Notes: generated by a model not told the origin, from the letters alone. A DNA stretch of 64,000 bases from Pseudomonas rhizosphaerae (GCF_000761155.1 NZ_CP009533.1:3644001-3708000), one strand, 5' to 3'; counted from the first letter of the stretch, positions 38,461 through 46,836 are shown. Made by a program: numbers and translations.

Positions 38461-38486
38461 GGGGGCCGGGTGGCCCCCTTTTTTTT
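38461..38486 (+). terminator. Intrinsic terminator of pycAB
   Basis: GGGGGCC, GGGT loop, GGCCCCC and eight T residues form a strong rho-independent terminator 24 bases after the pycB stop. Confidence 0.95.
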
Positions 38487-38487
38487 G

Positions 38488-38496
38488 TTATCCACA
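38488..38496 (+). promoter_or_regulatory. DnaA box (perfect) beside the pycAB terminator
   Basis: TTATCCACA begins one base after the terminator T-run, in the 66-base gap between pycB and a convergent GNAT gene. It is one of several perfect 9-mers in the window. Confidence 0.45.
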
Positions 38497-38502
38497 GGCG
38501 TT

Positions 38503-39180
38503 TCAAGCGCTCGCGCGAAACTGTTCCAACGACTTCACCTGTCCTGAAGCCGGCTGGTTGTCCGCTGCCAGCCACCCCTCGAACGCGTCCTCGATCGCGG
38601 GCCATTCGCTGTCGGTGATAGAGAAGTAGGCCGTGTCACGGTTATGCCCCTTGACCATCATGTGCTGGCGGAACACGCCTTCCAGGCTGAAGCCGACTCG
38701 TTCGGCAGCGCGACGCGAGCGCTTGTTGGCGTTGTCGCACTTCCATTCGACCCGGCGATAGCCCTGGCTGAAGGCCAGCTTGAGCGCCAGGTAGATAGCC
38801 TCGGTGCCCTTGGGCGTGCGCTGCATGGAGGCAGCGAAGGCGACGTGGCCGACTTCGAGGCGACCGTGCGCCGGGACGATGGACATCAGGCTGAGGATGC
38901 CTTCGGCCTTGCCGGTGTGCTGGTCGACCACGCAGAAACCCAGTGGGTCATTGCTGATGGCATAGCCGTCGAGCCAGATGTAGAACAGTTCCAGGTCGTT
39001 GAAAGGGCCATAGGGCAGGTAGTCCCACAGCTGTGCGTCGGACTGCGGACCTTGCAGGGCTTCCCAGAGGTCTTCGCCGTGGCGCTTGGGGTCGAGCTTC
39101 TCCAGGCGGATGTAGCGGCCATTCATGGTGGTCGCCACGGGCGGCTTGACGGGCTTCCAATCGATTGCGGAGGTAGGCAT
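38503..39180 (-). CDS. GNAT-family N-acetyltransferase (RimJ/RimL-like)
   Basis: The 225-residue protein has the Acetyltransf_3 layout: GRYIRLEKLDPKRHGEDLWEAL, GFCVVDQHTGKAEGILSLMSI, EVGHVAFAASMQRTPKGTEAIYLALKLAF (acetyl-CoA binding region) and VEWKCDNANKRSRRAAERVGFSLEGVFRQHM, typical of the RimJ/RimL branch. It probably acetylates an amino group of a protein or small molecule. The start at 39180 (MPTSAIDW) follows the family. It is 8 bases downstream of a second GNAT gene and likely co-transcribed. Confidence 0.88.
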   Translation of the reverse strand: MPTSAIDWKPVKPPVATTMNGRYIRLEKLDPKRHGEDLWEALQGPQSDAQLWDYLPYGPFNDLELFYIWLDGYAISNDPLGFCVVDQHTGKAEGILSLMSIVPAHGRLEVGHVAFAASMQRTPKGTEAIYLALKLAFSQGYRRVEWKCDNANKRSRRAAERVGFSLEGVFRQHMMVKGHNRDTAYFSITDSEWPAIEDAFEGWLAADNQPASGQVKSLEQFRASA

Positions 39181-39188
39181 GGCAGCTC

Positions 39189-39635
39189 CTAGAGTGTCTT
39201 GCGGAATTGGATGAAGCCGGGTTGTTCGGCGACACGCTGGTACAACCCGATGGCAGTGTCGTTGGTTTCGTGGGTCAGCCAGTGCACCTTGGCACACCCC
39301 GCGGTTTTGGCAGTGGCGTAGACGTATTCGATCAACTGGCGACCCACACCTGCGCCGCGTGCCGCGTCGTCCACCAGCAGGTCCTGCAGATAACAGGAAT
39401 TTTCGATGGTCCAGCACGAGCGGTGATAGATGTAATGGACCATACCGACCGCCACACCGTCCAGCCAGGCGAGCGCGGCGTTGATGGGTTCGGCGTCATC
39501 GAGCATGCGCTGCCAGGTAACCTGAGTCACGGTTTCGGGGATGTCGGTCTTGTAGAAACGCTGATAGGCCTGCCAGAGGTTCAGCCAAACGGAATAATCG
39601 GCAGCGTTGACAGGACGAATTGCAAGGTCGGACAT
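39189..39635 (-). CDS. GNAT-family N-acetyltransferase
   Basis: The 148-residue GNAT has the acetyl-CoA motif LQDLLVDDAARGAGVGRQLIEYV (about residues 83-105) and the C-terminal VHWLTHETNDTAIGLYQRVAE. It resembles the polyamine/aminoglycoside-type short GNATs; the substrate is unknown. The start at 39635 (MSDLAIRP) is preferred to the ATG 10 codons earlier. Its promoter lies in the same divergent region as the phased DnaA boxes. Confidence 0.86.
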   Translation of the reverse strand: MSDLAIRPVNAADYSVWLNLWQAYQRFYKTDIPETVTQVTWQRMLDDAEPINAALAWLDGVAVGMVHYIYHRSCWTIENSCYLQDLLVDDAARGAGVGRQLIEYVYATAKTAGCAKVHWLTHETNDTAIGLYQRVAEQPGFIQFRKTL

Positions 39636-39711
39636 GCTCAGGCACCGGTGATGGATGGCTGCCATCTTGGCAGTTCGTCACGCTGGACGCATCCATGTCC
39701 TCGTTCGGAAA

Positions 39712-39768
39712 TTATCCACATAAGTATCCACAGGGTTATACCCCTGTTTATACACAGGCTTATCCACA
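39712..39768 (+). promoter_or_regulatory. Five DnaA-box-like 9-mers in exact 12-bp phase
   Basis: 9-mers start at 39712, 39724, 39736, 39748 and 39760, all on the plus strand. Boxes 1, 4 and 5 match TTATNCACA perfectly (TTATCCACA, TTATACACA, TTATCCACA), box 2 (GTATCCACA) has one mismatch and box 3 (TTATACCCC) has two. A further one-mismatch site, TTGTTCACA, lies at 39868-39876. The array sits in the divergent 342-base region between a GNAT gene and the YeeE gene; this region has no gene. Confidence 0.75.
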
Positions 39769-39977
39769 GATGAATCCAATCATCTGGTTTTACATACAGT
39801 GAAATGGCTTGCTACCCGATTATTGGCTAGTTTCTGACCGGGGCCGGCAAAGAACGTTGCAGTGAAGTTGTTCACAAATCGCATGTGCAGCGCTTTGCCG
39901 CTTTGAGTAAGGCTTACCGTCCTGGCGATGCATTAGGTTTTATACTGCCACACTGTTTTTCTTATCTGGAAGCTTCC

Positions 39978-41189
39978 ATGAACTCGACTGTTTCTGTTGC
40001 CCCGCGACGCGCCCTGGGCACGCCGTTGGTGGCGGTATCGTTGCTGGTGCTCGGTGCGGTGTTTCTCGCCGCGGCGGTGGGTTCACGCCAGGTGCTGTTG
40101 TGGGCGGTCGGTGCCGCCCTGGGTTTGACGCTCTATCATGCGGCGTTCGGCTTCACGTCTGCCTGGCGGGTGTTCATCCGTGATCGACGCGGTGCAGGCT
40201 TGCGTGCGCAGATGGTCATGCTCGCGGTGGCCGTGCTGCTGTTTTTCCCGGTCCTGGGCGCGGGCAGCCTGTTGGGTCAGCCGGTGGTGGGGCTGGTCGC
40301 TCCCGCTGGTTTGTCGGTGGTCTTCGGCGCCTTCATTTTCGGCATCGGCATGCAGCTAGGTGGCGGTTGCGCGTCGGGCACACTGTTCACCGTCGGAGGC
40401 GGCAACGCGCGCATGCTGGTGACCCTGCTGTTTTTCATCTGCGGCTCGCTGATCGCCACGCACCATGTGGATTGGTGGTTCGCCCTGCCATCGCTGCCGG
40501 CGATCTCGATCGTCAAGAGTCTGGGAGTAATGCCAGCACTGCTGTTGAGCCTGGGTGTGTTCGCCATGATCGCACTGGTCACGGTGGGCCTGGAGCGACG
40601 CCGACACGGTGGGCTGGAAACACCTGCCAGCAACGGAGCGCCGGGTGCCAACCGTTTCATTCGGGGGCCGTGGCCGCTGGTCTGGGGAGCAGTGGCGCTG
40701 GCGTTGCTGAACTTTGCGACCCTGGCATTGGCTGGGCGTCCATGGGGGATCACCTCGGCGTTTGCCCTGTGGGGGGCGAAAGTGGCCAGTGGGTTAGGAG
40801 TGGACGTGGGCAGTTGGGCATTCTGGCAGACCGCGGCCAATGCCAAGGCCCTGGCAGCGCCAGTGTGGGAAGACATCACCAGCGTCATGGACATCGGTAT
40901 CGTGCTCGGTGCGTTGCTGGCGGCGGGGTTGGCCGGGCATTTCGCGCCCAGCTTGAAGATTCCAGATCGGTCGCTGGTGGCTGCCGTGATCGGCGGGTTG
41001 CTGCTGGGGTATGGATCGCGCCTGGCTTACGGCTGCAACATCGGCGCGTATTTCAGCGGTATCGCGTCCGGTAGCCTGCACGGTTGGCTCTGGCTGGTCG
41101 CCGCGTTCATAGGTAACAGCGTTGGCGTTCGCTTGCGGCCGTGGTTCTTCCCCGGCGAGGCGCGTGTGGAAAGGCTGACTGGCTGCTGA
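39978..41189 (+). CDS. YeeE/YedE family (DUF395) membrane transporter
   Basis: The 403-residue polytopic protein has about ten membrane helices and the two conserved Cys motifs of the family: GMQLGGGCASGTLFTVGGGN (near residue 130) and YGSRLAYGCNIGAYFSGIASG (near residue 350). YeeE-type proteins import thiosulfate or related sulfur species. The start at 39978 is selected because the frame upstream crosses an unlikely, AT-rich leader; GGAAG lies 5 bases before it. It stands alone, between a DnaA-box array and a REP element. Confidence 0.87.
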   Translation: MNSTVSVAPRRALGTPLVAVSLLVLGAVFLAAAVGSRQVLLWAVGAALGLTLYHAAFGFTSAWRVFIRDRRGAGLRAQMVMLAVAVLLFFPVLGAGSLLGQPVVGLVAPAGLSVVFGAFIFGIGMQLGGGCASGTLFTVGGGNARMLVTLLFFICGSLIATHHVDWWFALPSLPAISIVKSLGVMPALLLSLGVFAMIALVTVGLERRRHGGLETPASNGAPGANRFIRGPWPLVWGAVALALLNFATLALAGRPWGITSAFALWGAKVASGLGVDVGSWAFWQTAANAKALAAPVWEDITSVMDIGIVLGALLAAGLAGHFAPSLKIPDRSLVAAVIGGLLLGYGSRLAYGCNIGAYFSGIASGSLHGWLWLVAAFIGNSVGVRLRPWFFPGEARVERLTGC

Positions 41190-41213
41190 GTGACAGTAGC
41201 ACCGTAGCGCCTG

Positions 41214-41269
41214 CTTCGCGGCCAAAGACCGCTCCTACGGGTTCGTAGGTGCGGTCTTTGGTCGCGAAG
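41214..41269. repeat. REP pair (type A), inverted
   Basis: CTTCGCGGCCAAAGACCGCT at 41214 is mirrored by CGGTCTTTGGTCGCGAAG ending at 41269, with CCTACG/CGTAGG next to the loop. It is the same family as those at 53756, 63159 and 46556. It separates convergent genes. Confidence 0.8.
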
Positions 41270-41287
41270 GACGTGCTGGGGTTTCGA

Positions 41288-42286
41288 TCAGGCGAGTTCG
41301 CCGCACAGGTCGAGTTCTACCAGGCGACGGACCTCTGCCACGGGCAGGCCGGCGCCGAGCAGGGCATGCAGCTTGCCCAATGCCGTCTCGCGGGTCATGC
41401 CGCCGCCGGAGAGCACACCGGCATCGCGCAGGCGGCTGCCCGCTTCATACACATCCAGCTCGACCCCGCCTTCCTGGCATTGCGTCAACGCCACGACCAC
41501 GATGCCCCGGTCGGTGGCCGAGCGCAGTGTGTCCAGAAACGGTGCGTTGTCGGATGGACCTGTGCCGCTGCCATAGCATTCGAGCAGCAAGGCCTGGACC
41601 CCGCTGTCCAGCACCGCTTGCAACAGCGGGACGCCGAGGCCGGGGTACAGCGGCAACACGCCGATGCTGGCCGGCTGGCGTGGCTGGCGGTAATCCAGTG
41701 CCGCTGGCATCGGCGCAACCCTGGCGGCGCCGCCCGTGCGCCGCAGTGCAGCGAACGGATTGCGCCCCGAGCTGCGCACCTTCGCGCAGCGGGTCGGCGG
41801 CAGCAGGGCGCCATGGAAATGCAGGTGCACACCCGCTTCCAGGCCCCGGGCGAGATCACCCAGGGCGCCGTTGACGTTCTCCCAGGCATCGCTGCCTTCG
41901 ACACCGGCTGGCAGCATGGAGCCGGTGAACAGCACCGGTGCCCTGAGCCCCAGCAACTGGAAACTCATCGCCGCCGCGCTGTACGCCAGTGTGTCGGTGC
42001 CATGCAGAATCAACACGGCATCGCAACCCTGCCCATCCACCGCTTGCACCACGGCTTCGCGCAGACGCTGCCAGTAGGCCGGCGTCATGTTGGCGCTGTC
42101 GATCAGCGGCAGCAACTCTTCGAAGCTCCAGTTCGGCACCACCAGGTCGGGCTGCGCGGCAAGCTGCTCACGCATGCGCGCCTCGAAGCCCGAGGCTGGA
42201 GCCAGGCCGTTGGCACTGGCCTGCATGCCGATGGTGCCGCCGGTGTACAGCACCCGTACGTGCCGGGCGGGGGATGCGATGCTCAT
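41288..42286 (-). CDS. ansA: L-asparaginase, type I (AnsA-like)
   Basis: The enzyme hydrolyses asparagine to aspartate and ammonia. The 332-residue protein shows both catalytic Thr motifs: VLYTGGTIGM (about residues 13-22) and ILHGTDTLAYSAAAM (about 92-106). There is no signal peptide, so it is cytoplasmic. It is 12 bases downstream of the AGCS symporter gene and probably co-transcribed; aspA is just beyond. Together they suggest asparagine use. Confidence 0.9.
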   Translation of the reverse strand: MSIASPARHVRVLYTGGTIGMQASANGLAPASGFEARMREQLAAQPDLVVPNWSFEELLPLIDSANMTPAYWQRLREAVVQAVDGQGCDAVLILHGTDTLAYSAAAMSFQLLGLRAPVLFTGSMLPAGVEGSDAWENVNGALGDLARGLEAGVHLHFHGALLPPTRCAKVRSSGRNPFAALRRTGGAARVAPMPAALDYRQPRQPASIGVLPLYPGLGVPLLQAVLDSGVQALLLECYGSGTGPSDNAPFLDTLRSATDRGIVVVALTQCQEGGVELDVYEAGSRLRDAGVLSGGGMTRETALGKLHALLGAGLPVAEVRRLVELDLCGELA

Positions 42287-42298
42287 GCCGATGGCTCC

Positions 42299-43741
42299 TT
42301 AACGCTGAACGGGCTGGGCTGCCTGGGCCTTCTCGCTGGCAGCCGAAGGGTTCGGCACCGGCCAGGCCTTGGGGTCCAGGTCGAGATCGGCGAACTGCCG
42401 CGCATCGAACACCGGTACCTTGATGCCGGCACTGCGCTGTGCATCGTAGTCGCGCAACAGACGCAGGCCGACCTTGAACAGCATAGCCAGGGCGATCAGG
42501 TTGACGAAGGCCAGCAGGGTCATGGTGATGTCGGCGAAGGCAAACACCGTTTCCAGGTTTTCGATAGCGCCCCAGAAGATCAGCAACAGCACGATCGCGC
42601 GGTACACCAGCACGGCTTTGCGGTTGTCGCCAATGAGGAAGCGCAGGCTGTTCTCGCCCAGATAGTAGTTGTAGAGAATCGAAGTGAACACGAACAGCGA
42701 CAGGGCGACACTGATGAATACCCGGCCCCATTCACCCACCACGTTGGCCAGCGAATTCTGCGTCAGCGCAATGCCATCGCCTTCGAAGCCCGGCGTGTAA
42801 AAACCCGACAGCAGAATGACCAGTGCGGTACAGGTACAGATCACGAAGGTGTCGAGGAAGACGCTGAACGCCTGCACCACGCCCTGTGCGACCGGGTGCT
42901 CGACCTGCGCCACGGCAGCCACGTTGGGCGCACTGCCCAGGCCTGCTTCGTTGGCGAACACGCCGCGTTTCACGCCCATGACGATGGCACTGCCGAGGAG
43001 GCCGCCGAACACCGGGTCCAGGCCGAAGGCGCTACGTACGATGGTGGCGAGCATTTCCGGCACCTGGTCGAACTGCAGGACGATGACGTACAGGCTCACG
43101 GCGATGTAGGCCAGGGTCTTGACCGGCACCAGCAGGTCGGCGACCGCGGCGATCCGCTTGATCCCACCGAAGAACACCAGCCCCAGCAAGGCAGCCAGGC
43201 CCACGCCGGTCCAGGTGGTGGACAGGCCGAAGGCATCGTTCAGCGAGCTGGTGACGGCGTGCGATTGCAGGCCGTTGAAGGCGAAGCCGAAGGTCAGCAG
43301 CAACAGCACCGCCATGACCATGCCCAGCCAACGCTTGCCCAGGCCATGCTGGATATAGAACGAAGGACCGCCACGGTACTGGCCGTCGGGATCGCAGCGC
43401 TTGTAGGCTTGCGCCAGGGTGCATTCGAAGAAGCTGCTGGCCATGCCCACCAGGGCGGTGACCCACATCCAGAATACCGCGCCCGGACCACCCAGGGTCA
43501 CGGCAATGCCGACGCCTGCGATGTTACCGGCGCCGACTCGACCGGCCAGGCTGAGCATCAGCGCCTGGAACGAGCTGAGCTGGTCTGAACTGTTGCGCAG
43601 GCTGTCGCGGAACACACTGAACATGTGCAGGAAGTGGCGCAGTTGGACGAAGCGCGAGCGCACGGTGAAATAGCCACCGAGGCCGACGATAAGCACGATC
43701 AGGACTTTTCCCGAGAGGAAGTCGTTGATGACTTCAAGCAT
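42299..43741 (-). CDS. Alanine/glycine:cation symporter (AGCS family)
   Basis: The 480-residue protein has about ten membrane helices and the AGCS signatures: GRVGAGNIAGVGIAVTLGGP near residue 67 and MGVKRGVFANEAGLGSAPN near residue 255. The family takes up alanine, glycine or similar amino acids with Na+ or H+. Context with asparaginase and aspartase makes a related amino acid possible; this is inference. The frame ends 12 bases before ansA. Confidence 0.92.
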   Translation of the reverse strand: MLEVINDFLSGKVLIVLIVGLGGYFTVRSRFVQLRHFLHMFSVFRDSLRNSSDQLSSFQALMLSLAGRVGAGNIAGVGIAVTLGGPGAVFWMWVTALVGMASSFFECTLAQAYKRCDPDGQYRGGPSFYIQHGLGKRWLGMVMAVLLLLTFGFAFNGLQSHAVTSSLNDAFGLSTTWTGVGLAALLGLVFFGGIKRIAAVADLLVPVKTLAYIAVSLYVIVLQFDQVPEMLATIVRSAFGLDPVFGGLLGSAIVMGVKRGVFANEAGLGSAPNVAAVAQVEHPVAQGVVQAFSVFLDTFVICTCTALVILLSGFYTPGFEGDGIALTQNSLANVVGEWGRVFISVALSLFVFTSILYNYYLGENSLRFLIGDNRKAVLVYRAIVLLLIFWGAIENLETVFAFADITMTLLAFVNLIALAMLFKVGLRLLRDYDAQRSAGIKVPVFDARQFADLDLDPKAWPVPNPSAASEKAQAAQPVQR

Positions 43742-43870
43742 GGGGGTTACCTCGTCAAGTTCAAAAGGGCGGCACTATACCCATAGGCGCATGGCCGCGC
43801 AGCTTTTTGGTGCATAGGACTGGGCATATTCATCTTGTGGGATATGTGGCCCAGGGCGTTACAGCGGCAC

Positions 43871-43903
43871 AAAAAAAGGGCTCCGAAATCACTCTCGGAG
43901 CCC
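43871..43903 (-). terminator. Intrinsic terminator of aspA
   Basis: GGGCTCCGA and TCGGAGCCC form a perfect 9-bp stem with an 8-base loop. Seven A residues on the plus strand (43871-43877) give the T-run in the minus direction. It lies about 50 bases past the aspA stop. Confidence 0.9.
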
Positions 43904-43954
43904 TCAAAAGGTGAGAGGTGTCTAGTCCCTCGACCTGGTGAGCGTACGGCCGGC

Positions 43955-45379
43955 TCAGGCCTTCAAGGGCACGAGGCGCGGCGCGATCATGTTTTCCGGG
44001 CGCAGGATGTCGGCCAGCATGGCGTCGTCGAGCAAGCCTTCCTCGCGCACCAGTTCCAGCACACCGCGGCCGGTCTGCAGGGCGATGCGGGCGATACGGG
44101 TGGCGTTTTCATAGCCGATGTAAGGGTTCAGCGCCGTGACCAGGCCGATGGAGTGCTCCACCAGCTCGCGGCAGCGCTGTTCGTTGGCAGTGATGCCGAC
44201 GATGCAATGTTCGCGCAGCATGTCCATGGCACGCTGGAGCAGGCGGATGGAGTCGAAGATCTTGTAGGCGATCAGCGGTTCCATGACGTTGAGCTGCAAC
44301 TGGCCGCCCTCGGCGGCGATGGTCAGGGCCAGGTCGTTGCCCATGATCTCGAAGGCGCACATGTTGACGGCCTCCGGAATCACCGGGTTGACCTTGCCCG
44401 GCATGATCGAGCTGCCTGGCTGGCGCGCCGGCAGGTTGATTTCGTTTATGCCGGTGCGTGGGCCGCTGGACAGCAGGCGCAGGTCGTTGCAGATCTTCGA
44501 TAGCTTCACCGCAGTGCGCTTGAGCATGCCGGAGAACAGCACGAAGGCGCCCATGTCGGAGGTGGCCTCGATCAGGTCGGCAGCCGGCACCAGCGGCTGG
44601 CCGCTGATGGTGGCCAGGCGCGACACGGCCAGGGCCTGATAGCCCGGGTCGGCGTTGATGCCGGTACCGATGGCGGTGCCGCCCAGGTTTACTTCGGTCA
44701 GCAGTTCGGGAGCCAGGCTGCGCAGGCGATTGAGGTCTTCGGTCAACGTGGTGGCGAAGGCCTTGAATTCCTGGCCCAGGGTCATCGGCACGGCGTCCTG
44801 CAGCTGGGTGCGGCCCATCTTCAGCACGTGGGCGAATTCCACGCCCTTGGCGGCGAAGGCCTGGATGAGGCTGTCGAGGCTGGCCAGCAAGGCATCGTGG
44901 CCCAGCAGCAGCCCCAAACGAATGGCGGTCGGGTAGGCGTCGTTGGTCGACTGCGCCATGTTCACGTCGTTGTTGGGGTGCAGGTACTGGTACTCGCCTT
45001 TCTGATGGCCCATGACTTCCAAGGCGATGTTGGCGATCACCTCGTTGGCATTCATGTTGGTGGACGTACCGGCGCCACCCTGGATCATGTCGACCACGAA
45101 CTGATCGTGGAAATCGCCGCGCACCAGACGGGCACAGGCTTCACTGATGGCCGCATGCTTGGCGGCATTGAGATGACCCAGCTGATGGTTGGCATCGGCG
45201 GCGGCCTGCTTGACCATGGCCAGGGCCACGACCAGCTTGGGGTAGTGCGACAACGGCACGCCGGAAAGGCGGAAGTTGTGCACGGCACGCAGCGTTTGAA
45301 TGCCGTAATAGGCTTCAGCCGGGACTTGGAGAACGCCGAGCAGGTCTTTTTCAGTGCGCAGTGATGCGGCGGAGGACAT
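43955..45379 (-). CDS. aspA: Aspartate ammonia-lyase
   Basis: AspA deaminates aspartate to fumarate and ammonia. The 474-residue product carries the fumarase/aspartase signature GSSIMPGKVNP (about residues 322-332), with the catalytic Ser in the flexible loop, plus GGAGTSTNMNANEVIAN (about 102-118). Length fits the family. A terminator follows, so it is transcribed separately from the symporter-ansA pair. It is divergent from a LysR gene with a 249-base shared promoter region. Confidence 0.96.
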   Translation of the reverse strand: MSSAASLRTEKDLLGVLQVPAEAYYGIQTLRAVHNFRLSGVPLSHYPKLVVALAMVKQAAADANHQLGHLNAAKHAAISEACARLVRGDFHDQFVVDMIQGGAGTSTNMNANEVIANIALEVMGHQKGEYQYLHPNNDVNMAQSTNDAYPTAIRLGLLLGHDALLASLDSLIQAFAAKGVEFAHVLKMGRTQLQDAVPMTLGQEFKAFATTLTEDLNRLRSLAPELLTEVNLGGTAIGTGINADPGYQALAVSRLATISGQPLVPAADLIEATSDMGAFVLFSGMLKRTAVKLSKICNDLRLLSSGPRTGINEINLPARQPGSSIMPGKVNPVIPEAVNMCAFEIMGNDLALTIAAEGGQLQLNVMEPLIAYKIFDSIRLLQRAMDMLREHCIVGITANEQRCRELVEHSIGLVTALNPYIGYENATRIARIALQTGRGVLELVREEGLLDDAMLADILRPENMIAPRLVPLKA

Positions 45380-45478
45380 GATAGAGAGAGTCTCTGTAGA
45401 GGCCCGGCAACCGCCGGAATGCTGGCAATCCTAGGCCTGCAGGGAATTTCCGGCTAATGCTGATGCTTGCTGGGGTAT

Positions 45479-45494
45479 GCATAATCGGCATAAT
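45479..45494. promoter_or_regulatory. GCATAAT direct repeat in the aspA-lysR promoter region
   Basis: Two GCATAAT copies separated by CG lie in the shared region between aspA and the LysR gene. They may be part of a promoter or a LysR-type site. The evidence is position only. Confidence 0.25.
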
Positions 45495-45628
45495 GGCGAA
45501 TGTGACGCGCGCGAGCGATCAGGCGTATTCCCTTGATCTGAGTGTTGTCCGCCGATGCGATCCCGTAGCAGCGGCGCAAGCCGCGTCAGGCCGTTGCACG
45601 CGGGTGAATCCATGAAACGAGAACCGAC

Positions 45629-46537
45629 ATGAACCTGGAAAGCAAATGGCTGGAAGACTTCAGCGCGCTGGCGGCCACCCGCAGCTTTTCGCAGGCGGCC
45701 GAGCGCCGTTTCGTTACCCAGCCTGCGTTCAGTCGCCGTATCCGCAGCCTGGAATCGGCCCTGGGCCTGACCCTGGTGAACCGGTCGCGCACGCCCATCG
45801 AGTTGACCGAGGCCGGTCAGTTGTTTCTGGTCACGGCGCGCACGGTGGTCGATCAACTGGGCGAGGTGCTCCGCCATCTGCATCACCTGGAGGGCGGCCA
45901 GGGCGAGGTGATGCAGGTAGCCGCAGCGCACTCGCTGGCACTGGGTTTCTTTCCGGGCTGGATCGCCAGGCTGCGCAACGAAGGTCTGCCCATCGCCACA
46001 CGCCTGATTGCCACCAACGTCGGTGATGCGGTGCATGCGCTGCGCGAGGGCGGCTGCGATCTGATGCTGGCCTTCTACGATCCCGATTCGGCCATGCAGA
46101 TGGACCCGGAGATATTTCCGTCGCTGCACCTGGGCACCACCGAGATGCTGCCCGTCTGCGCCAGCGATGCCCAGGGCCAGCCGCTGTTCGACCTGGAAGG
46201 CGAGGGCAGCATTCCATTGCTGGCCTACACCGCAGGGGCGTTTCTCGGGCGTTCGGTGAATCTGCTGCTGCGCCAGCGCAGCCTGCGCTACACCACGGTG
46301 TACGAGACCGCCATGGCCGACAGCCTGAAAAGCATGGCGCTGGAGGGGTTGGGGATCGCCTGGGTGCCACGCCTGAGCGTACGCGCCGAGCTGGCTCGCG
46401 GCGAGCTGGTGGTGTGTGGCGGGCCACAGTGGCACGTGCCGCTGGAGATCCGCGCGTACCGCTGCGCGCTGGTGCGCAAGGCCAATGTGCGATTGCTGTG
46501 GAAGCGGCTGGAGGGTGCGGCGGCGGGCAGTGCCTGA
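45629..46537 (+). CDS. LysR-family transcriptional regulator
   Basis: The 302-residue protein starts with the LysR HTH (LEDFSALAATRSFSQAAERRFVTQPAFSRRIRSLESALG, residues about 8-46) and continues with a periplasmic-binding-like effector domain. It is divergent from aspA and is likely to regulate it, or the neighbouring asparagine genes, since LysR regulators commonly act on the adjacent divergent gene. The N-terminus also resembles HypT-type (hypochlorite-responsive) LysR proteins; I cannot tell which applies. Confidence 0.87.
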   Translation: MNLESKWLEDFSALAATRSFSQAAERRFVTQPAFSRRIRSLESALGLTLVNRSRTPIELTEAGQLFLVTARTVVDQLGEVLRHLHHLEGGQGEVMQVAAAHSLALGFFPGWIARLRNEGLPIATRLIATNVGDAVHALREGGCDLMLAFYDPDSAMQMDPEIFPSLHLGTTEMLPVCASDAQGQPLFDLEGEGSIPLLAYTAGAFLGRSVNLLLRQRSLRYTTVYETAMADSLKSMALEGLGIAWVPRLSVRAELARGELVVCGGPQWHVPLEIRAYRCALVRKANVRLLWKRLEGAAAGSA

Positions 46538-46555
46538 CTCGAGTCGGCGGTGCGG

Positions 46556-46649
46556 CCTTCGCGGCCACTGGCCGCTCCCACGAAAAGCCATCGCGACTTC
46601 TGCGAAAAGCCATCGCGATTCCTGTAGGAGCGGCCAGTGGCCGCGAAGC
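46556..46649. repeat. REP pair (type A) with a 16-bp direct repeat in the loop
   Basis: CCTTCGCGGCCACTGGCCGC at 46556 is mirrored by GCGGCCAGTGGCCGCGAAG ending at 46648. Between the arms, CGAAAAGCCATCGCGA occurs twice, at 46581-46596 and 46603-46618. The rest of the 46538-46873 gap is the purE promoter and leader. Confidence 0.75.
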
Positions 46650-46749
46650 ATTCACCGCCGATTTCACTGACCTGAAAGTCAATAAAACCGCGCTCCGCAG
46701 CCATTTGACGACCGGTCAAGATGGCTGCAATAAATCTTCATTCTTGCGG

Positions 46750-46836
46750 TATACTGCGCGGCCTTCGGCCGGTCTGCTCCGGCCATTATTCGCATAACGA
46801 GCCACGCCGGTCTTCCTGCGTGGCTTGTTGTTTTTT
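46750..46836 (+). promoter_or_regulatory. purE promoter and attenuator-like leader
   Basis: TATACT at 46750-46755 is a good -10 element. Downstream, GGCCGG/CCGGCC forms a hairpin at 46767-46784. A second hairpin, GCCACGC/GCGTGGC at 46801-46824, is followed by TTGTTGTTTTTT, an intrinsic terminator located before the purE start. GCCGGTCT occurs in both hairpins (46768 and 46806), so CCGGC at 46779-46783 can pair with either copy, allowing two alternative folds. This suggests transcription attenuation of purEK. Confidence 0.6.

Noticed and set aside
39712..39768. Main chromosomal origin oriC
   Set aside because: The rpmH and dnaA genes that flank Pseudomonas oriC are absent; the site is kept as a DnaA-box array of unknown role.
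41249..43588. A 779-codon plus-strand frame opposite ansA and the AGCS gene
   Set aside because: Both genes on the minus strand have clear family motifs; the plus frame is His/Gln-rich shadow without a ribosome site.
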